DNA of 64,000 bases, taken from contig NZ_CP118108.1 in assembly GCF_028747985.1 (NCBI RefSeq), positions 4,810,001 to 4,874,000 on the forward strand, read 5' to 3'. The notes below the pieces were generated by a model. It had not been told where the DNA came from and ran no database searches. It worked only from the letters and a program-made list of their open reading frames with translations. Positions within the stretch are counted from its first letter, which is position 1, and each line of letters begins with the position of its first letter. A program made the position numbers and the translations under genes. This stretch comes from Paenibacillus urinalis (GTDB lineage: Bacteria; Bacillota; Bacilli; Paenibacillales; Paenibacillaceae). Shown here piece after piece: positions 20,365 to 31,097 of this stretch.

Positions 20365-23226
20365 CTATGAACGGTTTAACACCAATGTTTGACTACGCTC
20401 GGTATCTCGTTCCAACACCGGCTTCAAGTATTTACCCGTATAGGATTCTTTCACTTTTACGATTTGTTCTGGAGAACCTGTACCGATAATGGTACCGCCG
20501 CCGTCTCCGCCTTCCGGTCCCAAGTCGATAACATGGTCGACCGTCTTGATTACATCCAGATTGTGCTCGATCACAAGCACGGTTTCCCCAGAGTCAACCA
20601 ATCGATGAAGCACCGTCAGGAGACGATCAATATCATCCACGTGCAGACCGGTTGTAGGCTCGTCTAAGATGTACATCGTCTTACCGGTACTGCGGCGGTA
20701 CAGCTCGGATGCGAGCTTAACGCGCTGTGCCTCTCCGCCGGATAGAGTCGTTGCCGGCTGTCCAAGCTTGACGTATCCTAGACCGACATCCAGCAGGGTT
20801 TGGATTTTGCGATGAATCTTCGGAATGTTCCGGAAGAATTCCACCGCATCCTCCACCGTCATATCCAGTACTTCCGAAATGTTCTTCTCTTTATATTTAA
20901 CCTCAAGTGTTTCCCGATTATACCGCTTCCCTTTGCAGACTTCACAAGGTACGTAGACGTCCGGCAGGAAGTGCATCTCGATCTTAATGATTCCATCGCC
21001 CTTACATGCCTCACATCTACCGCCTTTGATGTTGAAGCTGAAACGGCCCTTTTGGTAGCCACGAAGCTTGGCTTCATTCGTCTGAGAGTACAGGTCTCGA
21101 ATATCATCAAATACACCAGTGTATGTTGCCGGGTTGGATCGAGGTGTACGGCCAATTGGAGATTGATCGATATCAATGACCTTATCAATATGCTCCAGGC
21201 CTTTCATTTCCTTATACAGTCCTGGACGCACTCTTGCCCGATTCAAATCCCGCGCCAGTGTTTTGTACAAAATCTCATTAACGAGAGTAGATTTCCCTGA
21301 ACCGGATACTCCGGTAACCGCTGTAAATACGCCTAGCGGGATCTTCACATTTATGTTCTTGAGATTGTTTTCCTTCGCACCGCGAATTTCCAGCCAGCGA
21401 TCATCCGTTTTCCGTCTCTCTGCAGGAACAGGGATAAACTTGCGTCCGCTGAGATAGCTGCCTGTCAGTGAATTAGGATCATCCATGACTTCCTGCGGAG
21501 TACCCTGTGATATGATCTGACCCCCGTGAATTCCGGCTCCCGGACCGATATCAATAATATAATCCGCTGCCATCATTGTATCCTCGTCATGCTCGACGAC
21601 AATGAGCGTATTTCCGAGGTCACGCATATGACCCAGTGTTGCAATCAAACGGTCATTGTCCCGCTGATGCAGTCCGATGCTTGGCTCATCCAATATATAT
21701 AGTACACCCATGAGACTGGAGCCGATCTGTGTCGCCAGCCGAATACGCTGTGCTTCCCCACCAGATAATGTCCCTGCAGCTCTGCTCATGGTAAGGTAAT
21801 TCAGTCCGACATTTACGAGGAAGCCCAGACGGCTGTTGATCTCTTTGAGAATGAGATGGGCAATGGCCTGTTCCTTCTCGGACAGCTGCAAATTGCTGAA
21901 GAACTCCATTGCCGCTCCAATGGACAGATTAGTCACATAAGCCATGTTATTACCGTTGATGGTAACGGCCAGCACTTCTTTTTTGAGACGATGTCCTTTA
22001 CATGTTCCACATGGCTTCTCGCCCATAAAGCCTTCAATAAACTCACGAATGCCTTCCGAAGCCGTATCACGATACCGCCGCTCCAGGTTGGGAATGATCC
22101 CTTCAAATACAACATAAGCTTCTTTTCTTTGACCAAAGTCATTTTCGTATCGGAAACGAATCTTCTCTCCGTTGGTCCCTCTAAGGAGCTTGTTCATCTG
22201 ATCAGGTGACAGCTCGCTGACAGGAACATTCATCGAAATTCCGTAATGCTCGCATACGGAACGCAAAAATTGCGGGTAGTAGTTCGAAGTTCCCCCAGCC
22301 CAAGCTTCAAATGCACCGCCCTCGATCGACTTGCTGCGATCAGGAACAAGCAGATCAGGATCGACAATCATCTTCGTTCCCAAGCCGTCACAGTCCGGAC
22401 AAGCACCAAAAGGACTGTTGAACGAGAACATTCGTGGGGACAGCTCCTCCATGCTGAATCCGCATATCGGGCAGGCATAGTTGGAGCTGAATCTCAGCTC
22501 TTCTTCTCCAATGATATCAACCAGCAGCTGACCGCCGGAAATTTTAAGTGCCGTTTCAATCGAGTCCGATAAACGCGACTGAATGTCTTCTTTCACGACG
22601 ATCCGGTCCACTACGACCTCAATCGTATGCTTCTTATTCTTCTCAAGCTCAATGTTCTCCGACAGGTCACGGAGCTCGCCATCAATCCGCACCCGTACGA
22701 AGCCTTGCTTCGAAATATCTGCAAGCAGACTCTTGTGCTCACCTTTGCGACCCGAAATAACAGGAGCCAGAATCTGCAGCCTTGTCCGTTCCGGGTAGCC
22801 CATGATCCGGTCAACCATCTGCTCCACGGTCTGGGAAGTAATCTCTACACCATGTTCCGGACAATGCGGATGACCGATGCGTGCAAACAATAGACGCAAA
22901 TAGTCATAAATTTCAGTAACGGTTCCTACTGTTGAGCGCGGATTGCGGCTTGTCGTTTTTTGATCTATTGAAATCGCAGGAGACAGTCCATCTATGGAAT
23001 CTACATCCGGCTTCTCCATCTGCCCTAGAAACTGACGAGCATATGCAGACAATGACTCTACATATCTGCGCTGACCTTCGGCATATATCGTATCAAATGC
23101 CAGCGATGATTTACCTGATCCGCTAAGTCCGGTCAGGACGACAAAACGGTCACGCGGGATCGTTACATCGATGTTCTTCAGATTGTGCGCCCTCGCACCT
23201 TTAATGATTATATTCTCATTCGCCAT
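20365..23226 (-). CDS. uvrA: Excinuclease ABC subunit A
   Basis: Damage-recognition ATPase of nucleotide excision repair; it loads UvrB. Two ABC modules are seen: the first Walker A is GLSGSGKSS, the second GVSGSGKST, with two LSGGEAQR signatures. Zinc fingers are present, including CPICG..CPDC and CEAC..CEVC. The 953-residue length is normal. AAGGAGATG sits before the ATG. It lies downstream of uvrB on the same strand but is separated by 719 bases of palindromic repeats, so full co-transcription with uvrB is uncertain. Confidence 0.98.
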   Translation of the reverse strand: MANENIIIKGARAHNLKNIDVTIPRDRFVVLTGLSGSGKSSLAFDTIYAEGQRRYVESLSAYARQFLGQMEKPDVDSIDGLSPAISIDQKTTSRNPRSTVGTVTEIYDYLRLLFARIGHPHCPEHGVEITSQTVEQMVDRIMGYPERTRLQILAPVISGRKGEHKSLLADISKQGFVRVRIDGELRDLSENIELEKNKKHTIEVVVDRIVVKEDIQSRLSDSIETALKISGGQLLVDIIGEEELRFSSNYACPICGFSMEELSPRMFSFNSPFGACPDCDGLGTKMIVDPDLLVPDRSKSIEGGAFEAWAGGTSNYYPQFLRSVCEHYGISMNVPVSELSPDQMNKLLRGTNGEKIRFRYENDFGQRKEAYVVFEGIIPNLERRYRDTASEGIREFIEGFMGEKPCGTCKGHRLKKEVLAVTINGNNMAYVTNLSIGAAMEFFSNLQLSEKEQAIAHLILKEINSRLGFLVNVGLNYLTMSRAAGTLSGGEAQRIRLATQIGSSLMGVLYILDEPSIGLHQRDNDRLIATLGHMRDLGNTLIVVEHDEDTMMAADYIIDIGPGAGIHGGQIISQGTPQEVMDDPNSLTGSYLSGRKFIPVPAERRKTDDRWLEIRGAKENNLKNINVKIPLGVFTAVTGVSGSGKSTLVNEILYKTLARDLNRARVRPGLYKEMKGLEHIDKVIDIDQSPIGRTPRSNPATYTGVFDDIRDLYSQTNEAKLRGYQKGRFSFNIKGGRCEACKGDGIIKIEMHFLPDVYVPCEVCKGKRYNRETLEVKYKEKNISEVLDMTVEDAVEFFRNIPKIHRKIQTLLDVGLGYVKLGQPATTLSGGEAQRVKLASELYRRSTGKTMYILDEPTTGLHVDDIDRLLTVLHRLVDSGETVLVIEHNLDVIKTVDHVIDLGPEGGDGGGTIIGTGSPEQIVKVKESYTGKYLKPVLERDTERSQTLVLNRS

Positions 23227-23258
23227 ATTTTCATCTCCTTAAAAGAACCCTCCTAAAT

Positions 23259-23298
23259 CCTCCCTGACAGGGAGGACCCCAAAGGGACCTCCCTTTGG
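23259..23298. repeat. Two adjacent perfect hairpins
   Basis: CCTCCCTG/CAGGGAGG with a one-base loop (23259-23275), then CCAAAGGGA/TCCCTTTGG with a two-base loop (23279-23298). They lie about 30-70 bases upstream of the uvrA start on the transcribed strand and could shape the uvrA leader. Confidence 0.75.
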
Positions 23299-23369
23299 AA
23301 ACCGGAAACTGGCCGGAGTAGTTGGGCTCGTGGTATTTATAGCTGGGTTGTTGTGCTTGGAACGCATTC

Positions 23370-23400
23370 GTTCTAGACAACCCTTCTGGTTGTCCAGAAC
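23370..23400. repeat. Thirteen-base-arm hairpin
   Basis: GTTCTAGACAACC and GGTTGTCCAGAAC pair with one mismatch around a five-base loop. It lies beside the five-copy repeat. Confidence 0.7.
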
Positions 23401-23427
23401 ATGCTTTCATACGAAGCGAGACCGTGA

Positions 23428-23774
23428 GTGGGATGCTTCGCTCCATCCCACAGGCGGACCATTGCTCTCCGAGCTCGGTCCTTGAAGGGCATTTCTGTGT
23501 GGGATGCTTCGCTCCATCCCACAGGCGGACCATTGCTCTCTGAGCTCGGTCCTTGAAGTGCATTTCTGCGTGGGATTGCTTCGCTCCATCCCACGGGCGG
23601 ACCATTGCTCTCTGAGCTCGGTCCTTGAAGTGCATTTCTGTGTGGGATTGCTTCGCTTCATCCCACGGGCGGACCATTGCTCTCTGAGCTCGGTCCTTGA
23701 AGGGCATAGTTCTGTGTGGGATTGCTTCGCTCCATCCCACGGCGGACCATTGCTCTTCGAGCTCGGTCCTTGAG
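23428..23774. repeat. Five-copy tandem repeat of 71-74 bases, each with two dyads
   Basis: Copies start at 23428, 23499, 23570, 23642 and 23716. Each begins with an inverted repeat GTGGGAT..ATCCCAC around CTTCGCTC-like bases, followed by a second dyad GGACC..GGTCC that encloses the palindrome GAGCTC. Copies differ by only a few bases. Unit lengths (71, 71, 72, 74) are not all multiples of three, so reading frames shift from copy to copy and the region is not coding. Confidence 0.88.
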
Positions 23775-23909
23775 CTTGTTCTATTAAATTAAACAATATA
23801 TCAATTTATCAATAAGTATAGCCTTTATTATCAGCTTTCAACGTTATTATAAGAAATACAATTACACGTACAGAGTACAGAAACAGCACGCTCTATATAT
23901 ACTCTTTAA

Positions 23910-23939
23910 GAAGAGAACGACCCCTCGGCCGTTCTCTTC
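23910..23939 (-). terminator. Terminator-like hairpin after uvrB
   Basis: Minus-strand GAAGAGAACGGCC pairs with GGTCGTTCTCTTC (one G-U) around GAGG, seven bases after the uvrB stop. The downstream T run is weak (TTAAAG), so it may only attenuate. Confidence 0.55.
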
Positions 23940-23945
23940 TTTATT

Positions 23946-25940
23946 TTATTCAGCCTTTAATTCGAGCAGGGCATCACGCAGCTCTGCGGCGCGCTCGAAC
24001 TGCAAATTCTTCGCCGCATCCTTCATTTCAGCTTCAAGACGCTGCATCAACGACTGACGATCGCGCTTCGACATCTTCTCTGCGCCGCCTGTCAGATAAT
24101 CGCTCTTCGCCTCAGCCACCTTCGTCGCCTCAATAACCTCACGGATCTTCTTACGAATCGTCTGTGGGGTAATTCCATGCTCTTCATTATAAGCTACCTG
24201 AATCGTACGACGACGTTCCGTCTCCTTAATCGCCTTATCCATGGAGTCCGTAACCTTATCACCATACATAATGACTCTACCTTCGCTGTTCCGGGCTGCG
24301 CGTCCAATGGTCTGGATCAGGGAGCGTTCGGAGCGCAGGAAGCCCTCCTTGTCAGCATCCAATATAGCGACAAGCGATACTTCAGGAAGATCAAGCCCTT
24401 CCCGAAGCAGGTTAATCCCAATAAGGACGTGGAATGTTCCAAGCCTTAAATCCCTTAGGATGGACATACGTTCCAATGTCTTGATATCAGAGTGCATATA
24501 TCTGACCTTAATGCCGACTTCCTTGAAGTAATCTGTCAGATCCTCTGCCATCTTCTTCGTCAGCGTCGTAACAAGCACGCGCTCATCCTTCTCAACACGA
24601 TCCCGAATCTCTCCGATCAAATCATCAATCTGACCTTTGGTCGGTCTCACTTCAATGATCGGATCAAGTAGACCTGTAGGGCGGATAATCTGCTGAACCA
24701 TATCCCCTTCGGTATGCTCAATCTCATAAGGTCCTGGAGTGGCAGAGACATATACAAGCTGACTTGTCTTCTTCTCGAATTCCTCAAACTGCAGCGGCCG
24801 GTTATCTAGTGCAGACGGCAAACGAAATCCGTGCTCAACGAGAACGGTCTTCCGCGCACGGTCACCGTTATACATTGCGCGAATTTGAGGCAGTGTCACA
24901 TGAGACTCATCTATGACAACCAGCATATCATCTGGGAAATAGTCGAGCAGGGTATACGGCGTTGCTCCTGTCTCACGGAAGGTCAGGGGTCCAGAATAAT
25001 TCTCGATGCCCGAGCAGAAGCCCACTTCCTTCATCATCTCAATATCGTATCTCGTCCGCTGCTCCAGACGCTGTGCCTCCAGCAGCTTGCCCTGCTCACG
25101 CAGTTCAGCAAGACGTTCTTCTAGTTCACGCTCAATATTGACAAGCGCAACTCTCATCGTCTCCTCACGAGTAACAAAGTGAGAGGCCGGGAATATCGCC
25201 ACATGATCGCGCTCACCGATCAGCTCGCCGGTCAGTACGTCAATCTCCGTAATGCGTTCAACCTCGTCTCCAAAGAGCTCAATTCGCATGGCATGCTGAT
25301 CTTTGGAAGCTGGGAAAATTTCTATTACATCACCGCGTACACGGAACGTACCCCGAACAAAATTAAGGTCATTGCGCTGATACTGGATATCAACGAGACG
25401 TGACAAAATCTCCTTGCGAGACTTCTCCATCCCTACACGGAGCGACAATAACATATTAGAATATTCAATCGGAGATCCGAGACCGTAGATGCAGGATACA
25501 CTCGCAACAATGATAACGTCGCGACGCTCGAACAAAGAACTGGTCGCCGAATGCCGAAGCTTATCAATTTCTTCATTTATACTTGAATCCTTCTCAATAT
25601 ACGTATCGGAAGAAGGAATATAGGCTTCCGGCTGATAGTAATCGTAATAACTTACAAAGTAATCTACCGAATTGTTAGGAAAAAACTCCTTGAACTCACT
25701 TGCGAGCTGTGCCGCAAGCGTCTTGTTATGTGCAATAACAAGCGTGGGTCTGTTTAACTTCGCTATGGTCTGAGCAATGGTAAACGTCTTACCGGTACCT
25801 GTGGCACCAAGCAATGTCTGATGCCTTTTCCCTTGCCGGATTCCTTCTACCAGCTCTACAATAGCCTGCGGCTGATCCCCTTGAGGTTCAAACTCCGATA
25901 CGAGTTCGAATCCTTTATTGCTCATGACAATATCGCTCAT
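23946..25940 (-). CDS. uvrB: Excinuclease ABC subunit B
   Basis: Damage-verifying helicase-like subunit that stays at the lesion and recruits UvrC. Walker A GATGTGKT is near residue 45-52, the beta-hairpin region follows ([26 protein letters not shown]), then helicase motifs and the C-terminal UVR motif ([24 protein letters not shown]). 664 residues. GGTGAGG lies seven bases before the ATG. A -35/-10-like pair TTGCAT..TATTTT lies 30-60 bases upstream. No clear GAAC-N4-GTTC LexA box was found in the upstream gap, unlike B. subtilis uvrB. Confidence 0.98.
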   Translation of the reverse strand: MSDIVMSNKGFELVSEFEPQGDQPQAIVELVEGIRQGKRHQTLLGATGTGKTFTIAQTIAKLNRPTLVIAHNKTLAAQLASEFKEFFPNNSVDYFVSYYDYYQPEAYIPSSDTYIEKDSSINEEIDKLRHSATSSLFERRDVIIVASVSCIYGLGSPIEYSNMLLSLRVGMEKSRKEILSRLVDIQYQRNDLNFVRGTFRVRGDVIEIFPASKDQHAMRIELFGDEVERITEIDVLTGELIGERDHVAIFPASHFVTREETMRVALVNIERELEERLAELREQGKLLEAQRLEQRTRYDIEMMKEVGFCSGIENYSGPLTFRETGATPYTLLDYFPDDMLVVIDESHVTLPQIRAMYNGDRARKTVLVEHGFRLPSALDNRPLQFEEFEKKTSQLVYVSATPGPYEIEHTEGDMVQQIIRPTGLLDPIIEVRPTKGQIDDLIGEIRDRVEKDERVLVTTLTKKMAEDLTDYFKEVGIKVRYMHSDIKTLERMSILRDLRLGTFHVLIGINLLREGLDLPEVSLVAILDADKEGFLRSERSLIQTIGRAARNSEGRVIMYGDKVTDSMDKAIKETERRRTIQVAYNEEHGITPQTIRKKIREVIEATKVAEAKSDYLTGGAEKMSKRDRQSLMQRLEAEMKDAAKNLQFERAAELRDALLELKAE

Positions 25941-26403
25941 TGCCCAACCTCACCTTCATCGTCTAAAATAGTTTTACACCAGGATTATGCAAATTTCGAT
26001 CTTACTCGCTAAGAAACTACAAATATCCAGATAGAATGAAGTCATCAATGTACATACTTACACACAAAAACTTCAAATCAACCTAGATATTCATGTAAGA
26101 ACAGCGCATAGCAAGCAGTGCAATATCCTTATATATGTCGAGATTTACCGAAAATATAACATTCGGAAACCATTTTGTATGCTGAAATGCTTATTTCCAT
26201 ACCTGCAAATGAAGTGCCTCAGCCGAAATAAAAAAGAACTCATCTCAAAAAAGTGATTGTAGCTCTTCATAAGGCTGTTTCATCGGCTCTTCGTTCATGA
26301 GTTAAGCAAAAGCATTTTATAAGAATGTTTGTTCCCGTTTATTATACTCGGTTCATGTCCTGGATGCAAACAAAGAAAGCAATTGACTGGAGGGGATGAT
26401 GTG
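25941..26403. other. uvrB-motA divergent intergenic region
   Basis: 463 AT-rich bases. On the minus strand a 17-codon reading frame (26298 to 26245) sits inside an inverted repeat AACTCAT/ATGAGTT (arms 26297-26303 and 26237-26243), whose far arm is followed by a T run; this could be a leader-peptide attenuator or chance. On the plus strand a GAATGTTTGTTC element (26323-26334) is one base from a LexA box but faces motA. Nothing else is supported. Confidence 0.4.
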
Positions 26404-27198
26404 ATGGATATCGCGACCCTAATCGGCCTTATAGCCGGAGCTGTCGCAATTATTGGAGGATTTTTATGGGAAGGGGGACAGATAACAGGACTATTTCAGG
26501 GGACAGCTGCTCTTATCGTCTTCGGCGGTACGATTGCAGCTGTGCTCATCAGCTATCCGCTGCACCGGATCCGCACCCTGCCTGCGGGCATTAAAATGGC
26601 CTTCAAACCAAACAAGTCTGAAGTGAATGAATGGCTGGATGATATCGTGGAGATGTCTATGGTTGCAAGACGCGAGGGCGTTCTAGCTTTGGAGCAGAAG
26701 GTGGTTGACCATCCTAATGTTTTCTTAAGAGAAGGAATTCAGTTGGTCGTTGATGGAACCGATCAGCCGATCGTCCGCCAGATTATGGAGCTGGATATCG
26801 ATGCCAAAGAGCAGGAGCATGATAACTATGCCAAGCTATTTGAATCTGCAGGCTCTTATGCGCCAACAATGGGGATCATCGGGACGGTCATGGGACTTAT
26901 TCAGGTGCTTGGCCATCTGACAGATCCGAGTCAGCTCGGTCCATCGATCGCCGTTGCCTTTATCGCGACTTTATATGGCGTTGCCAGCGCAAATCTGATC
27001 TTCTTGCCCATCGCATCCAAGATTAGATCGAAGAGCGCAGAGGAGATCCTGGTGATGGAAATGATTCTTGAAGGTGTGCTGTCTGTACAAAATGGCGATA
27101 ATGCACTACTTGTTCGTAAAAAGCTGAACACCTATATCACCTCACAGCCGAATCCATTAAGCTCAAGGAAGGATGTCACGCATGAGACAACGGAATAG
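26404..27198 (+). CDS. motA: Flagellar stator protein MotA
   Basis: Cytoplasmic-membrane stator subunit that works with MotB to turn ion flow into flagellar torque. 264 residues with four membrane helices, a large cytoplasmic loop with charged residues (MVARREGVLALEQ), and the conserved proline-glycine motif SYAPTMGIIGTVMGLIQVL. The frame is open upstream, but the ATG at 26404 has GGAGGGG eight bases before it and gives the family start MDIATLIG. The ion (H+ or Na+) cannot be settled from sequence here. Confidence 0.94.
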   Translation: MDIATLIGLIAGAVAIIGGFLWEGGQITGLFQGTAALIVFGGTIAAVLISYPLHRIRTLPAGIKMAFKPNKSEVNEWLDDIVEMSMVARREGVLALEQKVVDHPNVFLREGIQLVVDGTDQPIVRQIMELDIDAKEQEHDNYAKLFESAGSYAPTMGIIGTVMGLIQVLGHLTDPSQLGPSIAVAFIATLYGVASANLIFLPIASKIRSKSAEEILVMEMILEGVLSVQNGDNALLVRKKLNTYITSQPNPLSSRKDVTHETTE

Positions 27199-28018
27199 GC
27201 GAACACGGAATGCAGGACGTGCGCTTTCCTCCGGCTCTCAGCATGATCGCTGGATGATCACCTATGCGGATCTCATTACGCTTCTGCTCATTTTCTTCGT
27301 GATGATGTATGCGATGAGCCGGCTTGATGCAATCAAGTATAAGGAAGTAACCAGCTCCCTGCAGAGCACCTTTCAGAGTTCAAGCGGAATTCTTGACGGA
27401 GGCACTGGTGTCATTGACCACCCCTCTGGCCAGAATGGAGACACAAGCAGCGAAGCGAACCAGCCGGGTTCGGGTGGGACCGGTTCTGAGGCTGGACTTG
27501 AGGAGGACAGTGGACCTTTGACAGAACGGGAGGTCGCCTTTCGCGAGCAGGAACAGGAGCTTCAAGACTTGATGGCCTTAATTGAGGATTACATTAGAGA
27601 TCATGAGCTTGAGAATCTTATCTTTGTGGTGGACAAGCCCCAAGGGATCTCCATTACGCTCAGTGAACAATTTCTGTTCCGCACAGGGGACGCCAATTTG
27701 ATGGAGGGTGCAGGACCGGTTCTCTCTCAATTAGCCAGCTTGTTCAGGGATCTTGAGACAACCATTTCAATTGAAGGGCATACCGATAACACTCCAGTGA
27801 CATCTAGCTCCAAATACCGAGACAATTGGGAACTGTCCGGTGAGCGCGCACTTTCTGTACTTCGTTATTTTATTGAACAAGAAAACCTTGATCCAGATAG
27901 CTTCCAATATGCAGGATATGCCGATAACCGGCCTGCAGCAGAGAATACGACCGAAGCGGGCAGACAACAAAACCGCAGAGTTGAGATCACTGTCCTGCGC
28001 CAGCTGCAAGGCGAATGA
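27182..28018 (+). CDS. motB: Flagellar stator protein MotB
   Basis: Peptidoglycan-anchored stator partner of MotA. One N-terminal membrane helix with the ion-binding aspartate in YADLITLLLIFFVMMYA, a variable linker, and a C-terminal OmpA-like domain (EGHTDNTPV, NWELSGERALSVLRYF, NRRVEITV) that binds the wall. The ATG at 27182 is chosen over 27173 because AAGGAAGG is then at a workable distance; this gives 278 residues and a 17-base overlap with motA. Confidence 0.94.
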   Translation: MRQRNRRTRNAGRALSSGSQHDRWMITYADLITLLLIFFVMMYAMSRLDAIKYKEVTSSLQSTFQSSSGILDGGTGVIDHPSGQNGDTSSEANQPGSGGTGSEAGLEEDSGPLTEREVAFREQEQELQDLMALIEDYIRDHELENLIFVVDKPQGISITLSEQFLFRTGDANLMEGAGPVLSQLASLFRDLETTISIEGHTDNTPVTSSSKYRDNWELSGERALSVLRYFIEQENLDPDSFQYAGYADNRPAAENTTEAGRQQNRRVEITVLRQLQGE

Positions 28019-28035
28019 AGCAATTTTCGTTTATA

Positions 28036-28082
28036 AAAAAAGAGCCTCCGCCCTGTTTTTATACAGGATAGAGGCTCTTTTA
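28036..28082. terminator. Bidirectional terminator between motB and the MinJ-like gene
   Basis: AAAAGAGCCTC pairs with GAGGCTCTTTT, inner stem CCTGT/ACAGG. A run on one side and T run on the other. Confidence 0.88.
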
Positions 28083-28169
28083 TATGTCAGAGAAGCTTGT
28101 ATACAGCCGTTCACTTCTCCAGGCTTATCTTATCGTGTTATAGCTCAGCGTCATTCAACTTCTATTCCT

Positions 28170-29461
28170 TCAAGCCTCGTGACTGAAAGGATCTGGCGCT
28201 GGCTTTTCGGTACGATGTGTATCCAGCTTCATCCCCACAATCTGAAAGAATGAGGCTGGACGCTCGTCAATAGCAAAGCCGGTATCCGGATCTGGCGCAA
28301 GTAATGCACCAAGCTGATGATGCTCTCCTTCATATATCGCACGCTGTAGAAATTTACTCTCTCCCTCGATATTGCGTACTTCTAACTTGCAAAATGCAGG
28401 ATTCATTCGAAGCGCGCTGTGCAGCTCAGCCTGTGAGCTGACATGCTGTCCATTTACTCTAAAAATGACTTCGCCAGCCTGTATCCCCAGCTCCTCCGCT
28501 GGACTGCCCGGCAATACCGCCAGAACCTGAAGTCCCTGCTTAGGATGAACATACATTGGACTGCGGTTCTCTTCCTCTGACGAACTTATCCAACAAATCG
28601 CTTCCAAACCAATAAGAGCAAACAACACAGCTACCAGTGACAACGGATTCCACCATACCGACAAGAGACTCAGAACGAGCAGTATGACACCATATAGCAG
28701 AAGCCGCTTCATAGTTAGAGCTGCTTTCTCTTCTGGCAGCATGCTTTTTGTCATCTCACTGAATCCAATGATAAATGGAACAGCGTAGAGCATATACATA
28801 TCGGCACCGCCGGCAAGTAACGGACTCCAGGCAAGATCTGCCCCGCTGGCAGAAGTCGTGGGCATCAGCAGCATAAGCGGCACCGGTACATAGTACTGCA
28901 GCTGATAACCGCCGACAAGCTTGCCCCTCTTCCCTTTGAAATAAACCGGGGAAGCGTTCTGCTCCTGCTGCAGCTTTATGAACATAGCTTGTGTCAGATG
29001 CAGCACCGCTGCAAGCACCAGCAGCTGAGGAATTGGCAGATCACGAATTGTAGAGACAATGGCTTCGAGGAAGCCTTGTGGCTCCCAGCTGCCAAACAGC
29101 TTAAGCAGCCATTGTACAACTCCGAGCAAACCCACTGCATATACAGCGTTCAGGTATCTAACCCGGAACAGCATTAATATAATGGAGGTCACCCATATTG
29201 CCACTACAGCCTGCGCAGTCATCTCAATGCCAAGCAATAAATAAACAACAGAAACAATAAGACCAACAAGTATACCTGTAAAAATAGCTCGCAGCGTTAA
29301 CAGCGGCCACCCATGAAGACGTGTGTGGAGCAACCTTCGTTCCAGCATCCCCTGACGACGGTAACTGAGCGCTAATAATACGATGGCTATATAATAAAAT
29401 GGCTGAGTCAGCAAAGCGATTAATGCATCCACGACAAGCCATAGCCATGTGATGACTTCAT
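28170..29461 (-). CDS. MinJ-like polytopic membrane protein with C-terminal PDZ domain
   Basis: About 430 residues: seven or eight membrane helices, then a PDZ domain at about 310-385 (GLQVLAVLPGSPAEELGIQAGEVIFRVNG). In B. subtilis MinJ (YvjD) bridges DivIVA and MinD and lies near ctpB and ftsEX; the same layout and neighbours here support a MinJ-like role in placing the division site. The frame starts with a TTG at 29465 (end coordinate here is approximate by a few bases), with a GGGGG element about 12 bases upstream. It lies behind the ctpA terminator and so probably has its own promoter. Confidence 0.68.
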
Positions 29462-29527
29462 TCAAGTTAGCTCACGCCCCCCTCTAATTCAACTGCTGCA
29501 TGCCCTCTCCACATACAAAATCCAAGT

Positions 29528-29558
29528 AAAAAAGAAGGCTGAACAAGCAGCCTTCTTT
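29528..29558 (-). terminator. Terminator after ctpA
   Basis: Minus-strand GAAGGCTG pairs with CAGCCTTC around a six-base loop, followed by TTTTTT. Confidence 0.88.
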
Positions 29559-29627
29559 CATCTGTTTTTCTAATATCGACAAGAAAAACTTATTCTGAAC
29601 GCTTGATGTTCGGGTCGTTTTTCTCTC

Positions 29628-31088
29628 TTAGTTCGACGCTGCAGAAGAGATCTCCTGCTTCATAGTGGAAACGGCCTGTTTGAGCTGCGTATCGTATGCA
29701 GGATCACCGATTCTTTCAATGAGCGCAGTCTCGAGTGCAGCTGCCGTTTCCTCATTGATATTTCCACTCACACTCAATCCTTTTGAAGTCTGGAAATCTT
29801 TGACGGCTTCTACGGTCTTATCATCATAATAACCATCCTTGCGATCCGTCTTATATCCGAGTCCCTCAAGCATCGTTTGGGCATTCTTCACGTCCGAGCT
29901 GTTCGTATCGAACTTCAATGGAAGATTATCCTTATTGATCGGCGCCACGGAGAAATAATCAGGCTGACTTACACTGATATCAGGTTCAATCCCTTTCTCG
30001 TGGATCCAATCACCGTTTGGCGTAAGCCACTTGGCAATCGTAATCTTCACAAGGCTTCCGTCACCAAGCTGACGCTCGAAGCTGGTCTGAACCGTTCCTT
30101 TACCGAAGGAATGCTCTCCTAGTAACGTTGCCCCTGCAGACTGCTGCAGTGCGCCTGCCAATATTTCAGATGCACTCGCACTTCCTTTGTTCATCAGAAC
30201 ACTCACCGGATAATCCTTAGATGACCCTTTGGACTCATTCGTTTCCCGAGCCCCGTTCTTGTCTTCCACTTGAACGATCAGCTCTCCAGACGGAACAAAT
30301 TGCTCTGCAATATCGATAACGACAGACAGAACGCCACCCGGATTGTTACGAACGTCAATGACAAGTCCCTTCATGTTCTGACTTTCAAGCTTAGCAAGCT
30401 CCTCCTTGAATCGTTCACCTGTATTCAAAGAGAATTGGGTAATCGTAATGACGCCGACGCCATCATCCTTCATCTCCGCGTGCACGGTCTCTAGATCGAT
30501 GTCATCTCGTACAATACTAAATTCTAACGGTTCAGATGAGCCTGTACGCTGAACCTGTACCTTGGCTTCGCTGCCCTTTGGTCCGCGGATCTTGGATACG
30601 GCATCATTGAGATCAAGACCTTGTAATGATTCACCGTTAACAGATAAGATCACGTCTTTAGCCCGTATTCCTGCTTTTTCAGCGGGAGAGCCTTTAATTG
30701 GAGATACCACCACAACATTACCGTCCTGTGAGGACACCTCTGCGCCAATCCCTGTAAATGAGCCTTCAATTGACTCTTCAAACTGGGCAGCCGATTCCTG
30801 ACCCATGTAATTGGAATAAGGATCTCCAAGGGACTCCATCATTCCATTAATAGCGCCGTCAATCAATTTAGTACGGTCCACATCTTGATAGTAATTAGCT
30901 TCAATCAGGTCAAGTGCGGTTTCAATCTTCTGGAGTTCATTCTTCTGATTGCTGCCCGTTACACTGGCAAGCAGTCCTTCTCCACCCTGGCTGTTCAGCC
31001 CTGGGTAATTTACGACCGCGAGTGTAAGCAAGCTCCCACCCAGAAGCGCGAGAACGAACAGCAGTATAGCAGAGCGCTTCTTCATCAT
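29628..31088 (-). CDS. ctpA: C-terminal processing protease CtpA (S41) with peptidoglycan-binding domain
   Basis: Exported serine protease. One N-terminal membrane helix (about 8-28), PDZ domain (GIGAEVSSQDGNVVVVSPIKGSPAEKAGI), S41 tail-protease domain with the catalytic Ser in NKGSASASEILAG and the Lys in FGKGTVQT, and a C-terminal peptidoglycan-binding domain (about 400-460, with DGYYDDKTVEAVKDFQ). B. subtilis CtpB has the same plan. The ATG at 31088 is preferred over a GTG at 31097 because of ribosome-site spacing; 31085 is equally possible. It lies downstream of the four-hairpin array. Confidence 0.93.
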   Translation of the reverse strand: MMKKRSAILLFVLALLGGSLLTLAVVNYPGLNSQGGEGLLASVTGSNQKNELQKIETALDLIEANYYQDVDRTKLIDGAINGMMESLGDPYSNYMGQESAAQFEESIEGSFTGIGAEVSSQDGNVVVVSPIKGSPAEKAGIRAKDVILSVNGESLQGLDLNDAVSKIRGPKGSEAKVQVQRTGSSEPLEFSIVRDDIDLETVHAEMKDDGVGVITITQFSLNTGERFKEELAKLESQNMKGLVIDVRNNPGGVLSVVIDIAEQFVPSGELIVQVEDKNGARETNESKGSSKDYPVSVLMNKGSASASEILAGALQQSAGATLLGEHSFGKGTVQTSFERQLGDGSLVKITIAKWLTPNGDWIHEKGIEPDISVSQPDYFSVAPINKDNLPLKFDTNSSDVKNAQTMLEGLGYKTDRKDGYYDDKTVEAVKDFQTSKGLSVSGNINEETAAALETALIERIGDPAYDTQLKQAVSTMKQEISSAASN

Positions 31089-31097
31089 GAGCGTCAC

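Larger units (their letters stand above)
23227..23945. other. uvrB-uvrA intergenic region packed with palindromes
   Basis: This 719-base gap holds, from the uvrA side: three single hairpins (23259-23275, 23279-23298, 23370-23400), a five-copy tandem repeat (23428-23774), an AT-rich stretch, and a hairpin just after the uvrB stop (23910-23939). No gene is supported here. Confidence 0.85.

Noticed and set aside
23428..23774. Tandem units considered as a CRISPR array
   Set aside because: Whole units repeat, including the would-be spacers; there is no unique spacer sequence and no cas gene.
23231..23796. Open frames of 73-169 codons across the uvrB-uvrA repeats, including repetitive protein-like translations on both strands
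   Set aside because: They exist only because the tandem repeat lacks stops. Unit lengths of 71-74 bases shift the frame between copies, so the apparent peptide repeat is not maintained, and no ribosome site precedes them.
26323..26334. GAATGTTTGTTC as a LexA box for uvrB
   Set aside because: One mismatch from GAAC-N4-GTTC and located next to motA, about 390 bases from uvrB. Too weak to call, and no other SOS box was seen near uvrB or uvrA.
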